This document shows, one piece after another, positions 1-8,240 of a DNA stretch of 64,000 nt. The DNA lies in assembly GCF_049472655.1 (NCBI RefSeq), contig NZ_JAQNCS010000014.1:1-64000 (forward strand), in the 5' to 3' direction. Below the pieces are notes generated by a model. That model ran no database searches. It was given only the letters and a program-made list of their open reading frames with translations, and was not told the origin of the DNA. Positions within the stretch are counted from its first letter, which is position 1. Each line of letters begins with the position of its first letter. The position numbers were made by a program, and so were the translations under genes. The DNA comes from Deferribacter abyssi. GTDB taxonomy: Bacteria; Chrysiogenota; Deferribacteres; Deferribacterales; Deferribacteraceae.

Positions 1-71
1 AGAGCATTTTTTGGCATAAAATAGTTATGTACTAAGTTTATATTGGATATTTAGAATTTAAAAAGTTTAAT

Positions 72-99
72 TTGAATATTTCTAAAAATTATATATAAT
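72..99 (+). promoter_or_regulatory. probable sigma-70 promoter of the DtxR-led operon
   Basis: A TTGAAT -35 hexamer (72-77), a 16-nt spacer and a perfect TATAAT -10 (94-99) place the transcription start near position 106. The ribosome binding site GGAG (117-120) follows and the ATG is at 127. Seen in sequence; not tested. Confidence 0.55.
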
Positions 100-126
100 T
101 GCGGAAGCTTGCTTGTGGAGTATTTT

Positions 127-567
127 ATGTCTGAAAAACTATCTAGAAATATGGAAGACTATTTAGAAGCTATTTATATCCTTTTAAAAGAAAGTTCTGT
201 TGCTAGAGTGAAAGATATTGCAGAAAAACTTGGTGTAAAAAAGTCTTCTGTTACTAACGCTTTAAAATTATTATCTGAAAAAGGGTTGATTAATTATGAT
301 AAGTACAGTTGCATTACTTTGACTGGCGAAGGAGTAAAATATGCAGAAGAGATTTTTCATAAACATACTATTATTACTCAATTTTTAGTGGAAGTATTAT
401 CTGTTGATAAAAAAAGAGCTGAAGAAAATGCTTGCAGGATTGAACATGTAATAGATAAAGATATTTTTGATAAATTTGAAAGATTCTTGTCTTTTTTTTT
501 AAAGGGGGATAAAAACTGCTTAGATATAAACAAGTTTTTTATTCAAGAAAAGGAAAGGAGGATTTAG
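127..567 (+). CDS. DtxR/MntR-family metal-dependent transcriptional regulator
   Basis: A 146-residue regulator with an N-terminal winged helix (about residues 8-70) and the metal-binding dimerisation domain. It ends before an SH3-like third domain, so it has MntR rather than DtxR length. The metal-site pattern is D11/E14 in MEDYLEAIY, H80, then C103, E106 and H107 in ACRIEHVID. The Asp resembles MntR, while the Cys is the DtxR/IdeR-type ligand. The ATG at 127 is chosen because GGAG lies 6 nt upstream; an in-frame TTG at 109 would place the binding site inside the coding region. It leads an operon that later contains the manganese exporter gene mntP, so control by Mn or Fe is likely. Family call is firm; the metal is inference. 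Confidence 0.88.
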   Translation: MSEKLSRNMEDYLEAIYILLKESSVARVKDIAEKLGVKKSSVTNALKLLSEKGLINYDKYSCITLTGEGVKYAEEIFHKHTIITQFLVEVLSVDKKRAEENACRIEHVIDKDIFDKFERFLSFFLKGDKNCLDINKFFIQEKERRI

Positions 568-577
568 ATAAGATTAA

Positions 578-1489
578 GTGCAAATTGTTAAATGGTTTGT
601 AATTCCATGGATAATATTTTTTTTAATAATTTTTTTATATATGAAGTTTTATATGGTGAATTTAGCTGAATTAAGACCCTATAAAGATTTACAATCTGTA
701 GATACTTATGAGCTATTGACTCTCGATATAAAAAGAGCTCAATCAGAGGGTGTTTCGGTTAAAGAGAATTTTCCAAATTTTTTACCAGGGAATAATAGAA
801 TAGGAGTTTTACTTGTACATGGATTTACTGCTTCACCATATGAAATGTCATTTTTGGCTAATTATCTACATAATAAAGGTTATAGTGTTTATTTAGCAAG
901 AATAGCTGGACATGGAAGTAATCCTAAAAATTTAAATATATTAACATATCAAGACTGGTATGAATCTTTAAAATATGGTTATTTTGTATTAAAGAAGAAT
1001 TGTCAAAAGTTAGTTGTAATTGGACAATCTATGGGTGCACTTTTGGCTATTAATGTGGCAATTTTAAATGGTGCTGATAAAGTTGTTGTGTTGTCACCAG
1101 CTTTAGGAATAAAAGATTTTGGTTTTAAATTAATTCCTATTATAAGGAAGTTTAAAGATTATATTTTGAAAGATGAGTTTGATAAAAGTTTGTCAAAATA
1201 TTATTACCGTGTTAGGCCTGTTCAAGGGCTTTATCAGCTTTACTTACTTATACAACTTACTTGGAAAAATATAAATCAAGTGAATATTCCAACATATATA
1301 ATTTTATCAGAGTATGATGATATTGTTGATGCCAAAAAAGTGAAGTTGTTTTATAGAAAAATAAAAACTAATGAAAAAAAGATTGATTTAATAAAGCAAA
1401 AAAGTATAAAACATGTTTTAACATTGGGTGATAATCCTTTTAGAGATGAATTATTTGGAAAAATTGAAACATGGATTAGGGAGGGTTGA
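578..1489 (+). CDS. membrane-anchored alpha/beta hydrolase (carboxylesterase/lipase-like)
   Basis: A 303-residue serine hydrolase. An N-terminal hydrophobic helix (about residues 5-27) should anchor it in the inner membrane. The oxyanion motif HGFTASP is at 81-87 and the nucleophile elbow GQSMG at 149-153 (Ser151). The acid is Asp247 or Asp248 in SEYDD, and the catalytic His is His279. The closest named type is the Est30-like carboxylesterase group, acting on short acyl esters or monoglycerides; the natural substrate is unknown. The start is GTG at 578, with AAGGAGG in the last codons of the upstream gene, about 16 nt away, which is long. The stop abuts the proC start directly, so translation is probably coupled. 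Confidence 0.82.
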   Translation: MQIVKWFVIPWIIFFLIIFLYMKFYMVNLAELRPYKDLQSVDTYELLTLDIKRAQSEGVSVKENFPNFLPGNNRIGVLLVHGFTASPYEMSFLANYLHNKGYSVYLARIAGHGSNPKNLNILTYQDWYESLKYGYFVLKKNCQKLVVIGQSMGALLAINVAILNGADKVVVLSPALGIKDFGFKLIPIIRKFKDYILKDEFDKSLSKYYYRVRPVQGLYQLYLLIQLTWKNINQVNIPTYIILSEYDDIVDAKKVKLFYRKIKTNEKKIDLIKQKSIKHVLTLGDNPFRDELFGKIETWIREG

Positions 1490-2317
1490 GTGTTTTCTGG
1501 TAAAAAGATAGGTTTTATAGGTGCAGGTAATATGGCTACCGCATTAATTAAAGGTATATTAAAGTCGGGGCTTTTACCACCCGATGATATATTTACAAGT
1601 GATATAAATATTGAAAAACTGGAAGCCTTGAAAAAAGAATATGGAATAAATATTATTTATAAAGATAATGTAAGGCTTGTTTCAAATGTTGATATAGTTG
1701 TTTTGGCAGTAAAACCCCAAATAATTGATAGAATTTTAAAAGAAATTGACCATGCTATAGATGAATCAAAACTTATTATATCGATTGCCGCAGGAATAAG
1801 TACTGAATACATCGAGCGTATGATAGGTAAGGAACTTCGTGTTATCAGAAGTATGCCAAATACTCCTGCTTTAGTGCTTCAAGGGGCTACAGCAATATGT
1901 AGTGGGGTTCATGCTGAAGAAGAGGATATTAAATTAGCTTATGAGATTTTCCAAGCTGTAGGATTAGTGGTTATTGTGGATGAGACTCAATTAGATGCAG
2001 TTACTGGATTGTCAGGAAGTGGACCTGCCTATATTTTTATGATTATAGAAGCACTTAGTGATGCAGGTGTGAAAATGGGCTTATCTAGAGATGTTGCATT
2101 AAAGCTTTCTGCTCAAACCGTTCTTGGATCAGCCAAACTTTTATTAGAAACTGATATGCATCCAGGTAGACTTAAAGATATGGTAACATCGCCAGGGGGG
2201 ACTGCAATAGCAGGATTACATACCCTTGAACAGGGCGGCTTAAGAACAACTCTTATTAATGCTGTTGAGGCTGCAACCAATAGATCTATTGAGTTAGGGA
2301 GGAAAAATGGAAAATAG
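1490..2317 (+). CDS. proC: pyrroline-5-carboxylate reductase
   Basis: Catalyses the last step of proline synthesis: NAD(P)H-dependent reduction of 1-pyrroline-5-carboxylate to proline in the cytoplasm. The N-terminal Rossmann motif GFIGAGNMA is at residues 8-16. The family signatures MPNTPA, GLSGSGPAY and SPGGT follow in the usual order, and 275 residues is normal length. The start is GTG at 1490, immediately after the TGA of the hydrolase, with GGAGG inside that gene's end. Its 3' end overlaps the TetR-family gene by 11 bp. Nothing links proline to its neighbours functionally, so this looks like a convenience operon. Confidence 0.95.
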   Translation: MFSGKKIGFIGAGNMATALIKGILKSGLLPPDDIFTSDINIEKLEALKKEYGINIIYKDNVRLVSNVDIVVLAVKPQIIDRILKEIDHAIDESKLIISIAAGISTEYIERMIGKELRVIRSMPNTPALVLQGATAICSGVHAEEEDIKLAYEIFQAVGLVVIVDETQLDAVTGLSGSGPAYIFMIIEALSDAGVKMGLSRDVALKLSAQTVLGSAKLLLETDMHPGRLKDMVTSPGGTAIAGLHTLEQGGLRTTLINAVEAATNRSIELGRKNGK

Positions 2318-2888
2318 TAAAGAAAATAAATTTGAAAGAATACTTAATGCTGCTATTAAAGTTATCGGTAATAAGGGGTTTCATAATGCTAAAGTAAAAG
2401 ATATTGCAGAAATGGCCGATGTAGCAGATGGTACAATTTATAATTATTTTCAGAACAAAGAAGATATTTTGGTTACTATTTTTAAAATTAAGCTTGAAGA
2501 ATATGTACTGAATGCAAAAAAGGAAATCATAAATATTGAAGATCCTGCTGAAAAACTAAAGGTATTGATAAAGTATCATATAAAAATAATGGCAGATAAT
2601 CCAGATTTGGCTAAGGTGTTGCAAATTGAACTTAGACAACCACATATTGAGTTGCGCAGTAAAATAAGAAGAAATTTGAGGAGTTATTTCAAAGTTATAG
2701 AGGAAGTAATTGAAGAAGGAAAAGAAAAAGGTATTTTATCTAAAAATTTGAATGTTTATCTGGCAAGGGAAATGTTTTTTGGTACACTTGATGAGATTGT
2801 TTCAACTTGGGTTTTTACAGGAATGATGAGAGATTTGAATGATTTTATTGATGAATTATATACTATGCTCTTAAAAGCTTTTAGATAA
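2307..2888 (+). CDS. TetR/AcrR-family transcriptional regulator
   Basis: A 193-residue repressor-type protein with a canonical TetR N-terminal helix-turn-helix at about residues 9-55, including GTIYNYFQNKEDIL. The all-helical C-terminal ligand/dimer domain resembles the fatty-acid-responsive FadR/YsiA-like branch. The ligand cannot be read from the sequence. The ATG at 2307 follows GGAGG and overlaps the end of proC by 11 bp; the AspT-like transporter gene begins one base after its stop codon. It could control that transporter or a distant acyl-CoA regulon; nothing here decides. Confidence 0.88.
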   Translation: MENSKENKFERILNAAIKVIGNKGFHNAKVKDIAEMADVADGTIYNYFQNKEDILVTIFKIKLEEYVLNAKKEIINIEDPAEKLKVLIKYHIKIMADNPDLAKVLQIELRQPHIELRSKIRRNLRSYFKVIEEVIEEGKEKGILSKNLNVYLAREMFFGTLDEIVSTWVFTGMMRDLNDFIDELYTMLLKAFR

Positions 2889-2889
2889 A

Positions 2890-4476
2890 ATGGACCATTT
2901 GCAAACAGTATTTTACATTTTTTTATTAATATCATTAGGATTAGTTTTAGGTAATTTACACTATAAAAATTTTAGTCTTGATATTGCTGGATTGTTAATA
3001 GTATCTCTAGTAGCTGGTCATTTTGGAATTGTTATTCCTGAAGATTTTAAATATTTTGGTCTTGCTATTTTTATTTATGCTATTGGGCTTCAGACTGGTC
3101 CTGGTTTCTTTGATTCCTTAAAAAATGAAGGTTTAAAATTGAACCTTTTATCTTTAACTTTGTTGTCTTTGTTTTTTTTCTCTATAGTATTAGTTTCATA
3201 TTTATTGGGATACAATAGTTCTATTTCAGCAGGAATTTACACTGGTGTTATAACATCTGCTCCAGCGCTTGCATCTGCACTTGAAATAAAAAATGATCAT
3301 ACAATATCCGTTATTTTTGGTATAGTTTATCCGTTTGCTTTGGTAGCTACAGTGTTGGTATTTAGAATATTACCGATTGTTTTTAAGATTGATTTTAATA
3401 AAGAATATGAAAAATACAAGGAAGAAGTTTTTAAAGAGCATCCTCCCATTCTTACTAAAAATTTTAAAATAACTAATGAAATATTTAAAAAAGAAAAAGT
3501 TAAGAAAAGTGATTTAGAAAGGTTGACAGGTACTGTGGTGGAACGCATTGCATCACAACATGAAATAGGTGAGATTGTAGATGATTTTGTAATCCATTAT
3601 GGAGATATTTTAAGGGTAACAGGAACTGTTGAACAGCTAAAAAGAATGAAAATAGTTGCAGGTGAAGAAACTGAAGCAGATGTGCAGTTTAAAGATGATA
3701 TGAAGATTTATAGACTGCTTGTAAGTAACAAAGATGTGGTAGGAAAAAAAATTAATGAGTTAAAAGAACTTTATGCATTGGGTGGTAGAATTTCTAAAGT
3801 TAGAAGAGCTGGTATAGATATTTCTCCCATGCCTGAGGTAACATTAATGCTTGGTGATAAATTGTATATTGTCGGACCTGAAAAAAATAAAGATAAAATA
3901 ATCAAGCTAATAGGTGACAATTTAATGGCATTTCCATCAGCAGATTTTATTCCTATTTCATTTGGAATAGTTTTAGGTATGCTTATTGGTTATATTCCTA
4001 TTGGTGTTCCTTTTGTTGGGGTTTTTAGATTGAGTTTTGTTGGAGGAATTCTTCTTTGTGCTTTAATATTTGGTAGATTAGGAAGAACAGGTCCTATTGT
4101 TTGGCAATTATCACCTCATTCTAACAACCTTATGAAAGTGTTAGGACAGCTTCTTTTTGTAGCTACTGTTGGAACAAATGCAGGAAGATATTTGGTTGAA
4201 TCGTTGGCAAGTTATGGTATTTACCCGGTTTTGTTTGCAACTGTTACTTTAATTATTATTATTTTTAGTTTTAGTTTTTATGTTTTAAAGATTTTGAAAA
4301 TGAACGGATTGCAGTATTTAGGTTTTCTTGCAGGTACTTTAACATCCACTCCTTCTTTAGGTGTTATAAATAATATGGTAAAAAATGAATTACCATCGAT
4401 CAGTTATGCAGCAGTTTATCCTTTTTCATTGATAGTTAGTTTGATTTTTGCTGAGGTTATTTTTAAATTAATATGA
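2890..4476 (+). CDS. AspT/YidE-type putative transporter with two RCK-C domains
   Basis: A 528-residue integral membrane protein with the layout of the aspartate:alanine exchanger (AAEx) family. It has about five N-terminal helices (residues 1-165), a cytoplasmic insert with two TrkA-C/RCK-C domains (about 195-265 and 275-345), then about five C-terminal helices. The duplicated motif GxxTGxxTSAPALA / GTLTSTPSLG, in helices of each half, is the family hallmark. The RCK-C domains usually bind small ligands that gate transport. Substrate is unknown: some relatives exchange aspartate for alanine, others are uncharacterised YidE/YbjL proteins. The start ATG follows the TetR stop with almost no gap, and its stop overlaps the mntP start as ATGA. 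Confidence 0.85.
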   Translation: MDHLQTVFYIFLLISLGLVLGNLHYKNFSLDIAGLLIVSLVAGHFGIVIPEDFKYFGLAIFIYAIGLQTGPGFFDSLKNEGLKLNLLSLTLLSLFFFSIVLVSYLLGYNSSISAGIYTGVITSAPALASALEIKNDHTISVIFGIVYPFALVATVLVFRILPIVFKIDFNKEYEKYKEEVFKEHPPILTKNFKITNEIFKKEKVKKSDLERLTGTVVERIASQHEIGEIVDDFVIHYGDILRVTGTVEQLKRMKIVAGEETEADVQFKDDMKIYRLLVSNKDVVGKKINELKELYALGGRISKVRRAGIDISPMPEVTLMLGDKLYIVGPEKNKDKIIKLIGDNLMAFPSADFIPISFGIVLGMLIGYIPIGVPFVGVFRLSFVGGILLCALIFGRLGRTGPIVWQLSPHSNNLMKVLGQLLFVATVGTNAGRYLVESLASYGIYPVLFATVTLIIIIFSFSFYVLKILKMNGLQYLGFLAGTLTSTPSLGVINNMVKNELPSISYAAVYPFSLIVSLIFAEVIFKLI

Positions 4477-5015
4477 GCACAGTAGAAATATTTATTATTG
4501 CTGTAGCTTTAAGTATAGATGCTTTTAGTATTTCTTTTGGAATAGGATGTAAATATCATACTCCAAGGCATTATTTTAGACTTGGATGGCATTTTGGATT
4601 ATTTCAGTTTATGATGCCATTAATAGGAGTTTTTGTTGGTTATAAGGTGAAAGAGTTTGTGGAAAATTTAAATCTTATTGCAGCTATTATACTGTTTGTT
4701 ATTTCTTTCAAAATGGTTAAAGAAGCGATGGAAAATAAGGGAAAATTGTGCAATTACAGTGACCCAACTAAAGGAGTATCTCTTATTTCTTTATCCCTTG
4801 CCACAAGTATGGATGCTCTTGGGGTTGGTTTTACCTTTATTTTATATAAAGGTAATGTTTTTATAGCATCGCTATTAATTGGTGTTGTATGTGCTCTTTT
4901 TTCTATTCTTGGTGTATATTTGGGAAGTATATCTAAAAAGTTTTTTGGTGAAAAAATTGAGATTTTAGGTGCAGTAGTTTTATTTTTCATCGGTTTAAAA
5001 TTTATTTTGGTGTGA
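4473..5015 (+). CDS. mntP: putative manganese efflux pump MntP
   Basis: A 180-residue, six-helix inner membrane protein of the MntP (YebN/DUF204) family, which exports Mn(II). Two inverted-repeat halves each carry the signature acidic motif: SIDAFSISFGIG near residues 14-25 and SMDALGVGF near 112-120. The Asp residues in these are the expected metal-path residues. The start ATG overlaps the upstream stop by 4 bp, indicating translational coupling. The first gene of the operon is a DtxR/MntR-family regulator, matching the known MntR-MntP partnership in enterobacteria. No yybP-ykoY-type riboswitch is visible, and there is no room for one. Confidence 0.92.
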   Translation: MSTVEIFIIAVALSIDAFSISFGIGCKYHTPRHYFRLGWHFGLFQFMMPLIGVFVGYKVKEFVENLNLIAAIILFVISFKMVKEAMENKGKLCNYSDPTKGVSLISLSLATSMDALGVGFTFILYKGNVFIASLLIGVVCALFSILGVYLGSISKKFFGEKIEILGAVVLFFIGLKFILV

Positions 5016-5016
5016 T

Positions 5017-5805
5017 ATGCTGAATATTGGTGAAATAGAATATGCAAATGTGTATCCAATTTTTTATGAGCTTAAAAAAAATAGCTTATATAAGTTTATT
5101 AAATCCTATCCTTCTGTTCTTAATAAAGCGCTTAGGGATGGTGGAATAGATATATCATGTTGTAGTAGTATTGAGTATGCAAGGCATCCTGAAAATTATT
5201 TAATTTTAAAAAATCTATCTATTAGTAGTATTAAAGAGGTAAAAAGCGTTTGTCTTTTTAGTAACTATGAGATTAAGTATCTTGAGAATAAAAATATTTA
5301 TCTTACGGATGAGTCAGGAACTAGTATAGTTCTTTTAAAAGTTTTACTAAAAAAATTTTTAAACATTAATGTAAGTTATAGCATTAATAAAAACGATTGT
5401 GATGCTTTTTTATATATAGGTGATAAAGCATTATATCGATTTTATAATTCAGAGTTTAAATATGTTTTTGACCTTGGTAAGCTTTGGTATGAGTTTACAG
5501 GATTCCCTTTTGTGTATGCGTTGTGGTTGGTTAATAGAGGAATTATAAAAGAAAAAAAAGATATTTTGAAAGATTTTTACAATAAACTAGTTTGTATTAA
5601 AGCTAATACCAAAAAAAATTTATCTACCTTAATTGATCATTATTATTTTAAGGGATTAACATCATATCAAATTATCGATTATTGGGAAACCATTAATTAT
5701 GACTTAACCTTAAATCATCTAAATGGACTTAAAATTTTTTATAAATACGCTTATGAGATTGGTGAAATAAAAAAAGTTCCTAAGTTGGAGTTTTTAACTT
5801 TTTAA
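5017..5805 (+). CDS. mqnA: chorismate dehydratase, futalosine menaquinone pathway
   Basis: A 262-residue MqnA-family protein, which dehydrates chorismate to 3-enolpyruvylbenzoate, the first step of the futalosine route to menaquinone. Family features seen: the N-terminal motif IGEIEYANVYPIF (residues 4-16), the serine-rich ligand motif around CCSSIEYA, IGDKAL (about 137-142), and DLGKLWYEFTGFPFVYALW (about 152-170). It starts one base after the mntP stop, so it is the last gene of this operon. Its 3' end overlaps the convergent MscS gene by 26 bp. The futalosine hydrolase mqnB lies 13 kb away in another operon, which supports the assignment. Confidence 0.9.
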   Translation: MLNIGEIEYANVYPIFYELKKNSLYKFIKSYPSVLNKALRDGGIDISCCSSIEYARHPENYLILKNLSISSIKEVKSVCLFSNYEIKYLENKNIYLTDESGTSIVLLKVLLKKFLNINVSYSINKNDCDAFLYIGDKALYRFYNSEFKYVFDLGKLWYEFTGFPFVYALWLVNRGIIKEKKDILKDFYNKLVCIKANTKKNLSTLIDHYYFKGLTSYQIIDYWETINYDLTLNHLNGLKIFYKYAYEIGEIKKVPKLEFLTF

Positions 5806-6904
5806 TAGTTATTTCATTTTCAGGTGTTTTTTCAATATATACAGACATTGATGGGAATGCAAATTCTATGTTTAATTTTTCTATAATCTCCATAATCTTT
5901 AAGTTGACATTTTGTTTAATAGCAAGATAATCTGCCCATACACTTGTTTTTGTGAAACAGTAAATAAAAATATCCAATGAACTTTTGTTAAAATCAGTAA
6001 AATAAACCATTAATGGTTCATCATGTATCATAGGGTGGTTCTTAAGCATGTTTTCTATTTCACTAACAGCTTTTTCCATTTTATCTCTAGGTGTTAAGTA
6101 GGTTACACCTATAATCATTTTTATTCTTCTTCTATCTCTAAGTGACCAATTAGTTATGGGTGAAGTAGCAATAATGGAATTTGGTATAGAAACTAAGGCT
6201 TTTGCAAATGTTCTAATTCTGGTGCTTCTAAATCCAATATCTTCTACTATTCCTTCTATATCGTTACATATTATCCAGTCACCAACTTTGAAAGGTCTGT
6301 CAAGTAATATCATTAAACTACCAAAAAAGTTTGCTAATGTATCTCTGGCAGCAAGAGCTATGGCTACACCACCGATTCCCAGTCCAGTAAGTAAAGCTCC
6401 TACATTATAACCCCATTCTTGGATAATAAATATTATCCCAAAAATTACTATAGTGACTTTTGTAAATTTACTAATAAATGGTAAAAAACTATCAATTAGC
6501 TCAAGTTCTTTGTATTTAAAAAACTTTTGTATGTATTTGCTAATGATTGATTCTGATCTATAAATTGACCAAAAAATTGCAAATATTAGTAAAGAATTTA
6601 TGATATGTTTTACAAGCAATTGTGAACTATCAGGAAGATTTAGATATAAAAAACCAAAGTGAAACCCAATCAATACAATAATAAGCTTGGCAGGTTCTTC
6701 TAAAGCGGCAAGTAGCAGATCATCAACTTCAGTTTTAGTTTTACCTGTTAACTTTTTCAGTCCTTTTAAAATAAATTTTGTAGCAACCTGTTTTAAAAAA
6801 AAGAAAACAAATATTATAACAAAAAATATTATAAGTTTTTTTATACTGATATTTAAAATTGTAAAACTAAAAAATTCTTTTAATGTGTCTATAAATTCAT
6901 ACAT
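5780..6904 (-). CDS. MscS-family mechanosensitive ion channel
   Basis: A 374-residue small-conductance mechanosensitive channel homologue that would release ions when membrane tension rises. It has about five N-terminal hydrophobic segments. The pore helix region is GALLTGLGIGGVAIALAARDTLANFFGS (given as GALLTG, then GIGGVAIALAARD and TLANFFG). The beta domain (FKVGDWIICNDIEGIVEDIG, about residues 205-224) and the alpha/beta vestibule follow. The longer N-terminus resembles YbdG/YnaI-type channels more than E. coli MscS. It lies 2 bp after the SspB-like gene on the same strand, so the two are probably cotranscribed. It converges with mqnA. Confidence 0.92.
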   Translation of the reverse strand: MYEFIDTLKEFFSFTILNISIKKLIIFFVIIFVFFFLKQVATKFILKGLKKLTGKTKTEVDDLLLAALEEPAKLIIVLIGFHFGFLYLNLPDSSQLLVKHIINSLLIFAIFWSIYRSESIISKYIQKFFKYKELELIDSFLPFISKFTKVTIVIFGIIFIIQEWGYNVGALLTGLGIGGVAIALAARDTLANFFGSLMILLDRPFKVGDWIICNDIEGIVEDIGFRSTRIRTFAKALVSIPNSIIATSPITNWSLRDRRRIKMIIGVTYLTPRDKMEKAVSEIENMLKNHPMIHDEPLMVYFTDFNKSSLDIFIYCFTKTSVWADYLAIKQNVNLKIMEIIEKLNIEFAFPSMSVYIEKTPENEITIKKLKTPT

Positions 6905-6906
6905 AT

Positions 6907-7317
6907 TTAATCTTTAGACTTAAAATTTATTTTAATCACTTTATCGTTTTTTTCTACAAGAGGTTTTTTGATTTTATCTTGATTATCTTCAGATTTATCT
7001 TTTGCTGAAATTTTAAAACTAAATACGAATGATGGCGTGAGAGGATCATCAAAAATGGATGTTATTGCATCATAAGGTATAGTCAAGTTTTCCCACTTTC
7101 CTGAAAACCTCATAGATACATATATATTTTGATCATCCCATTGAAAATCTTTATATGAGTATGGACCGAAAACTAAAAGTAACCCTTTTTCTTTTTCCTG
7201 ATCAATAAGCCCTCGCGCACCGATGATCAAATCCTTGTGTGGCATTATGTGGATGTAAAATTTGTCAACGTTATCTAAAACCTTCTCAAGTATTTCTTGC
7301 TTAAATTTATTATTCAT
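6907..7317 (-). CDS. sspB: SspB-like ClpXP specificity adaptor
   Basis: A 136-residue protein resembling SspB, which tethers ssrA-tagged proteins to the ClpXP protease. The N-terminal helix and beta core (about residues 15-108) include the segment MRFSGKWENLTIPYDAITSI, matching the SspB pattern of RF-G followed by hydrophobic, PxxAIxxI residues. A charged, flexible tail (about 109-127) leads to a hydrophobic-basic end, KVIKINFKSKD. This is where SspB carries its short ClpX-binding peptide. Overall similarity to proteobacterial SspB is modest, so the call rests on architecture as well as motif. It is the first gene of a two-gene minus-strand unit with the MscS channel. Confidence 0.7.
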   Translation of the reverse strand: MNNKFKQEILEKVLDNVDKFYIHIMPHKDLIIGARGLIDQEKEKGLLLVFGPYSYKDFQWDDQNIYVSMRFSGKWENLTIPYDAITSIFDDPLTPSFVFSFKISAKDKSEDNQDKIKKPLVEKNDKVIKINFKSKD

Positions 7318-7362
7318 ATAAAATAGTTAGCATAATTAATTAAAAAAGAAAAGGGGAAATTT

Positions 7363-8193
7363 ATGAATGATAAACTTCTTTTTTATAAGCAACTAATTAT
7401 AAATTTTAGTATTAAAATATTGATAGGATTAATAATAATTTTCATTGGAAAGTTTTTATCAAAAAGAATTAGTATTGCAGTAAGTAAAGGGCTGAATAAA
7501 GCAAAAGCAGATGATATGGTTGTAAATTTTATTGGTGATTTAATTTACTATACACTTTTTATTGTTTCCATTGTTATTGCATTAAACACTATTGGTATCA
7601 AAACTACATCTTTGGCAGCTATTATTGGTGCTGCAACTCTTGCTGTGGGCTTATCTTTGCAAAGTAATCTTTCAAATTTTGGTTCAGGAGTTTTGATTCT
7701 ATTTACAAGACCTTTTAAAGTTGGTGATTTTGTTGAAGTAGGTGGAATTCCAGGAATTGTTGAAAAAATATCTATTTTTAATACATTACTAAGAACTCCA
7801 GATAATAGAAGTATAATAATGCCAAATTCAAAGATTGTAAAAAATGAAATTATAAATTATTCTGCTAGGGATATAAGAAGGATAGATCTTACTATAAGAG
7901 TAGGATATAATGAAGATTTGAAAAAAGTGAAAGAAGTTTTGAAGAGAATACTGGATAAAGATGAGAGAATTTTAAAGGAGCCTAAGTATTTTATTGGGGT
8001 TTCAGAACTTGCAGATAGTTGTATATTTTTAGTTGTGCGCCCATGGGTTAAATCTTCTGATTATTGGCAAACAAGATGTGATTTGCTTGAAAATATAAAA
8101 AGCTATTTTGATGAAGAAAATATTAAGATACCTTATCCTCAATTAGATATTCATTATAAAAATATTGAAAAAAATAATAATCATAATGCTTAG
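7363..8193 (+). CDS. MscS-family mechanosensitive ion channel (short form)
   Basis: A 276-residue channel close in size to E. coli MscS (286). It has three N-terminal helices (about residues 10-32, 55-78 and 84-110), the last being the pore helix with the Gly/Ala packing run AAIIGAATLAVGLSLQ. The family motif FKVGDFVEVGGIPGIVEKI (about 122-140) and PNSKIVKNEIINYS follow. It is divergent from the SspB-like gene and has its own SD (GGGGAAATTT before ATG). The window therefore has two different MscS paralogues within 2.5 kb; this short form is the likelier classic osmotic valve. Confidence 0.93.
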   Translation: MNDKLLFYKQLIINFSIKILIGLIIIFIGKFLSKRISIAVSKGLNKAKADDMVVNFIGDLIYYTLFIVSIVIALNTIGIKTTSLAAIIGAATLAVGLSLQSNLSNFGSGVLILFTRPFKVGDFVEVGGIPGIVEKISIFNTLLRTPDNRSIIMPNSKIVKNEIINYSARDIRRIDLTIRVGYNEDLKKVKEVLKRILDKDERILKEPKYFIGVSELADSCIFLVVRPWVKSSDYWQTRCDLLENIKSYFDEENIKIPYPQLDIHYKNIEKNNNHNA

Positions 8194-8222
8194 TTTTCTC
8201 TGAAATAGTGAGAACTAGGTTA
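8191..8222 (+). terminator. weak candidate terminator after mscS
   Basis: An imperfect stem pairs TAGTTTTCTC (8191-8200, overlapping the stop) with GAGAACTA (8210-8217) and is followed by a T-rich stretch at 8221-8230. The helix is bulged, so this is a low-confidence call. Confidence 0.3.
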
Positions 8223-8240
8223 GTTTTTATTAAATAAGCA

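Noticed and set aside
12..27. TGGCATAAAATAGTTA, sigma-54-like sequence upstream of the first gene
   Set aside because: The -24 half fits but there is no TTGC-type -12 element at the right distance, and a good sigma-70 promoter lies at 72-99.
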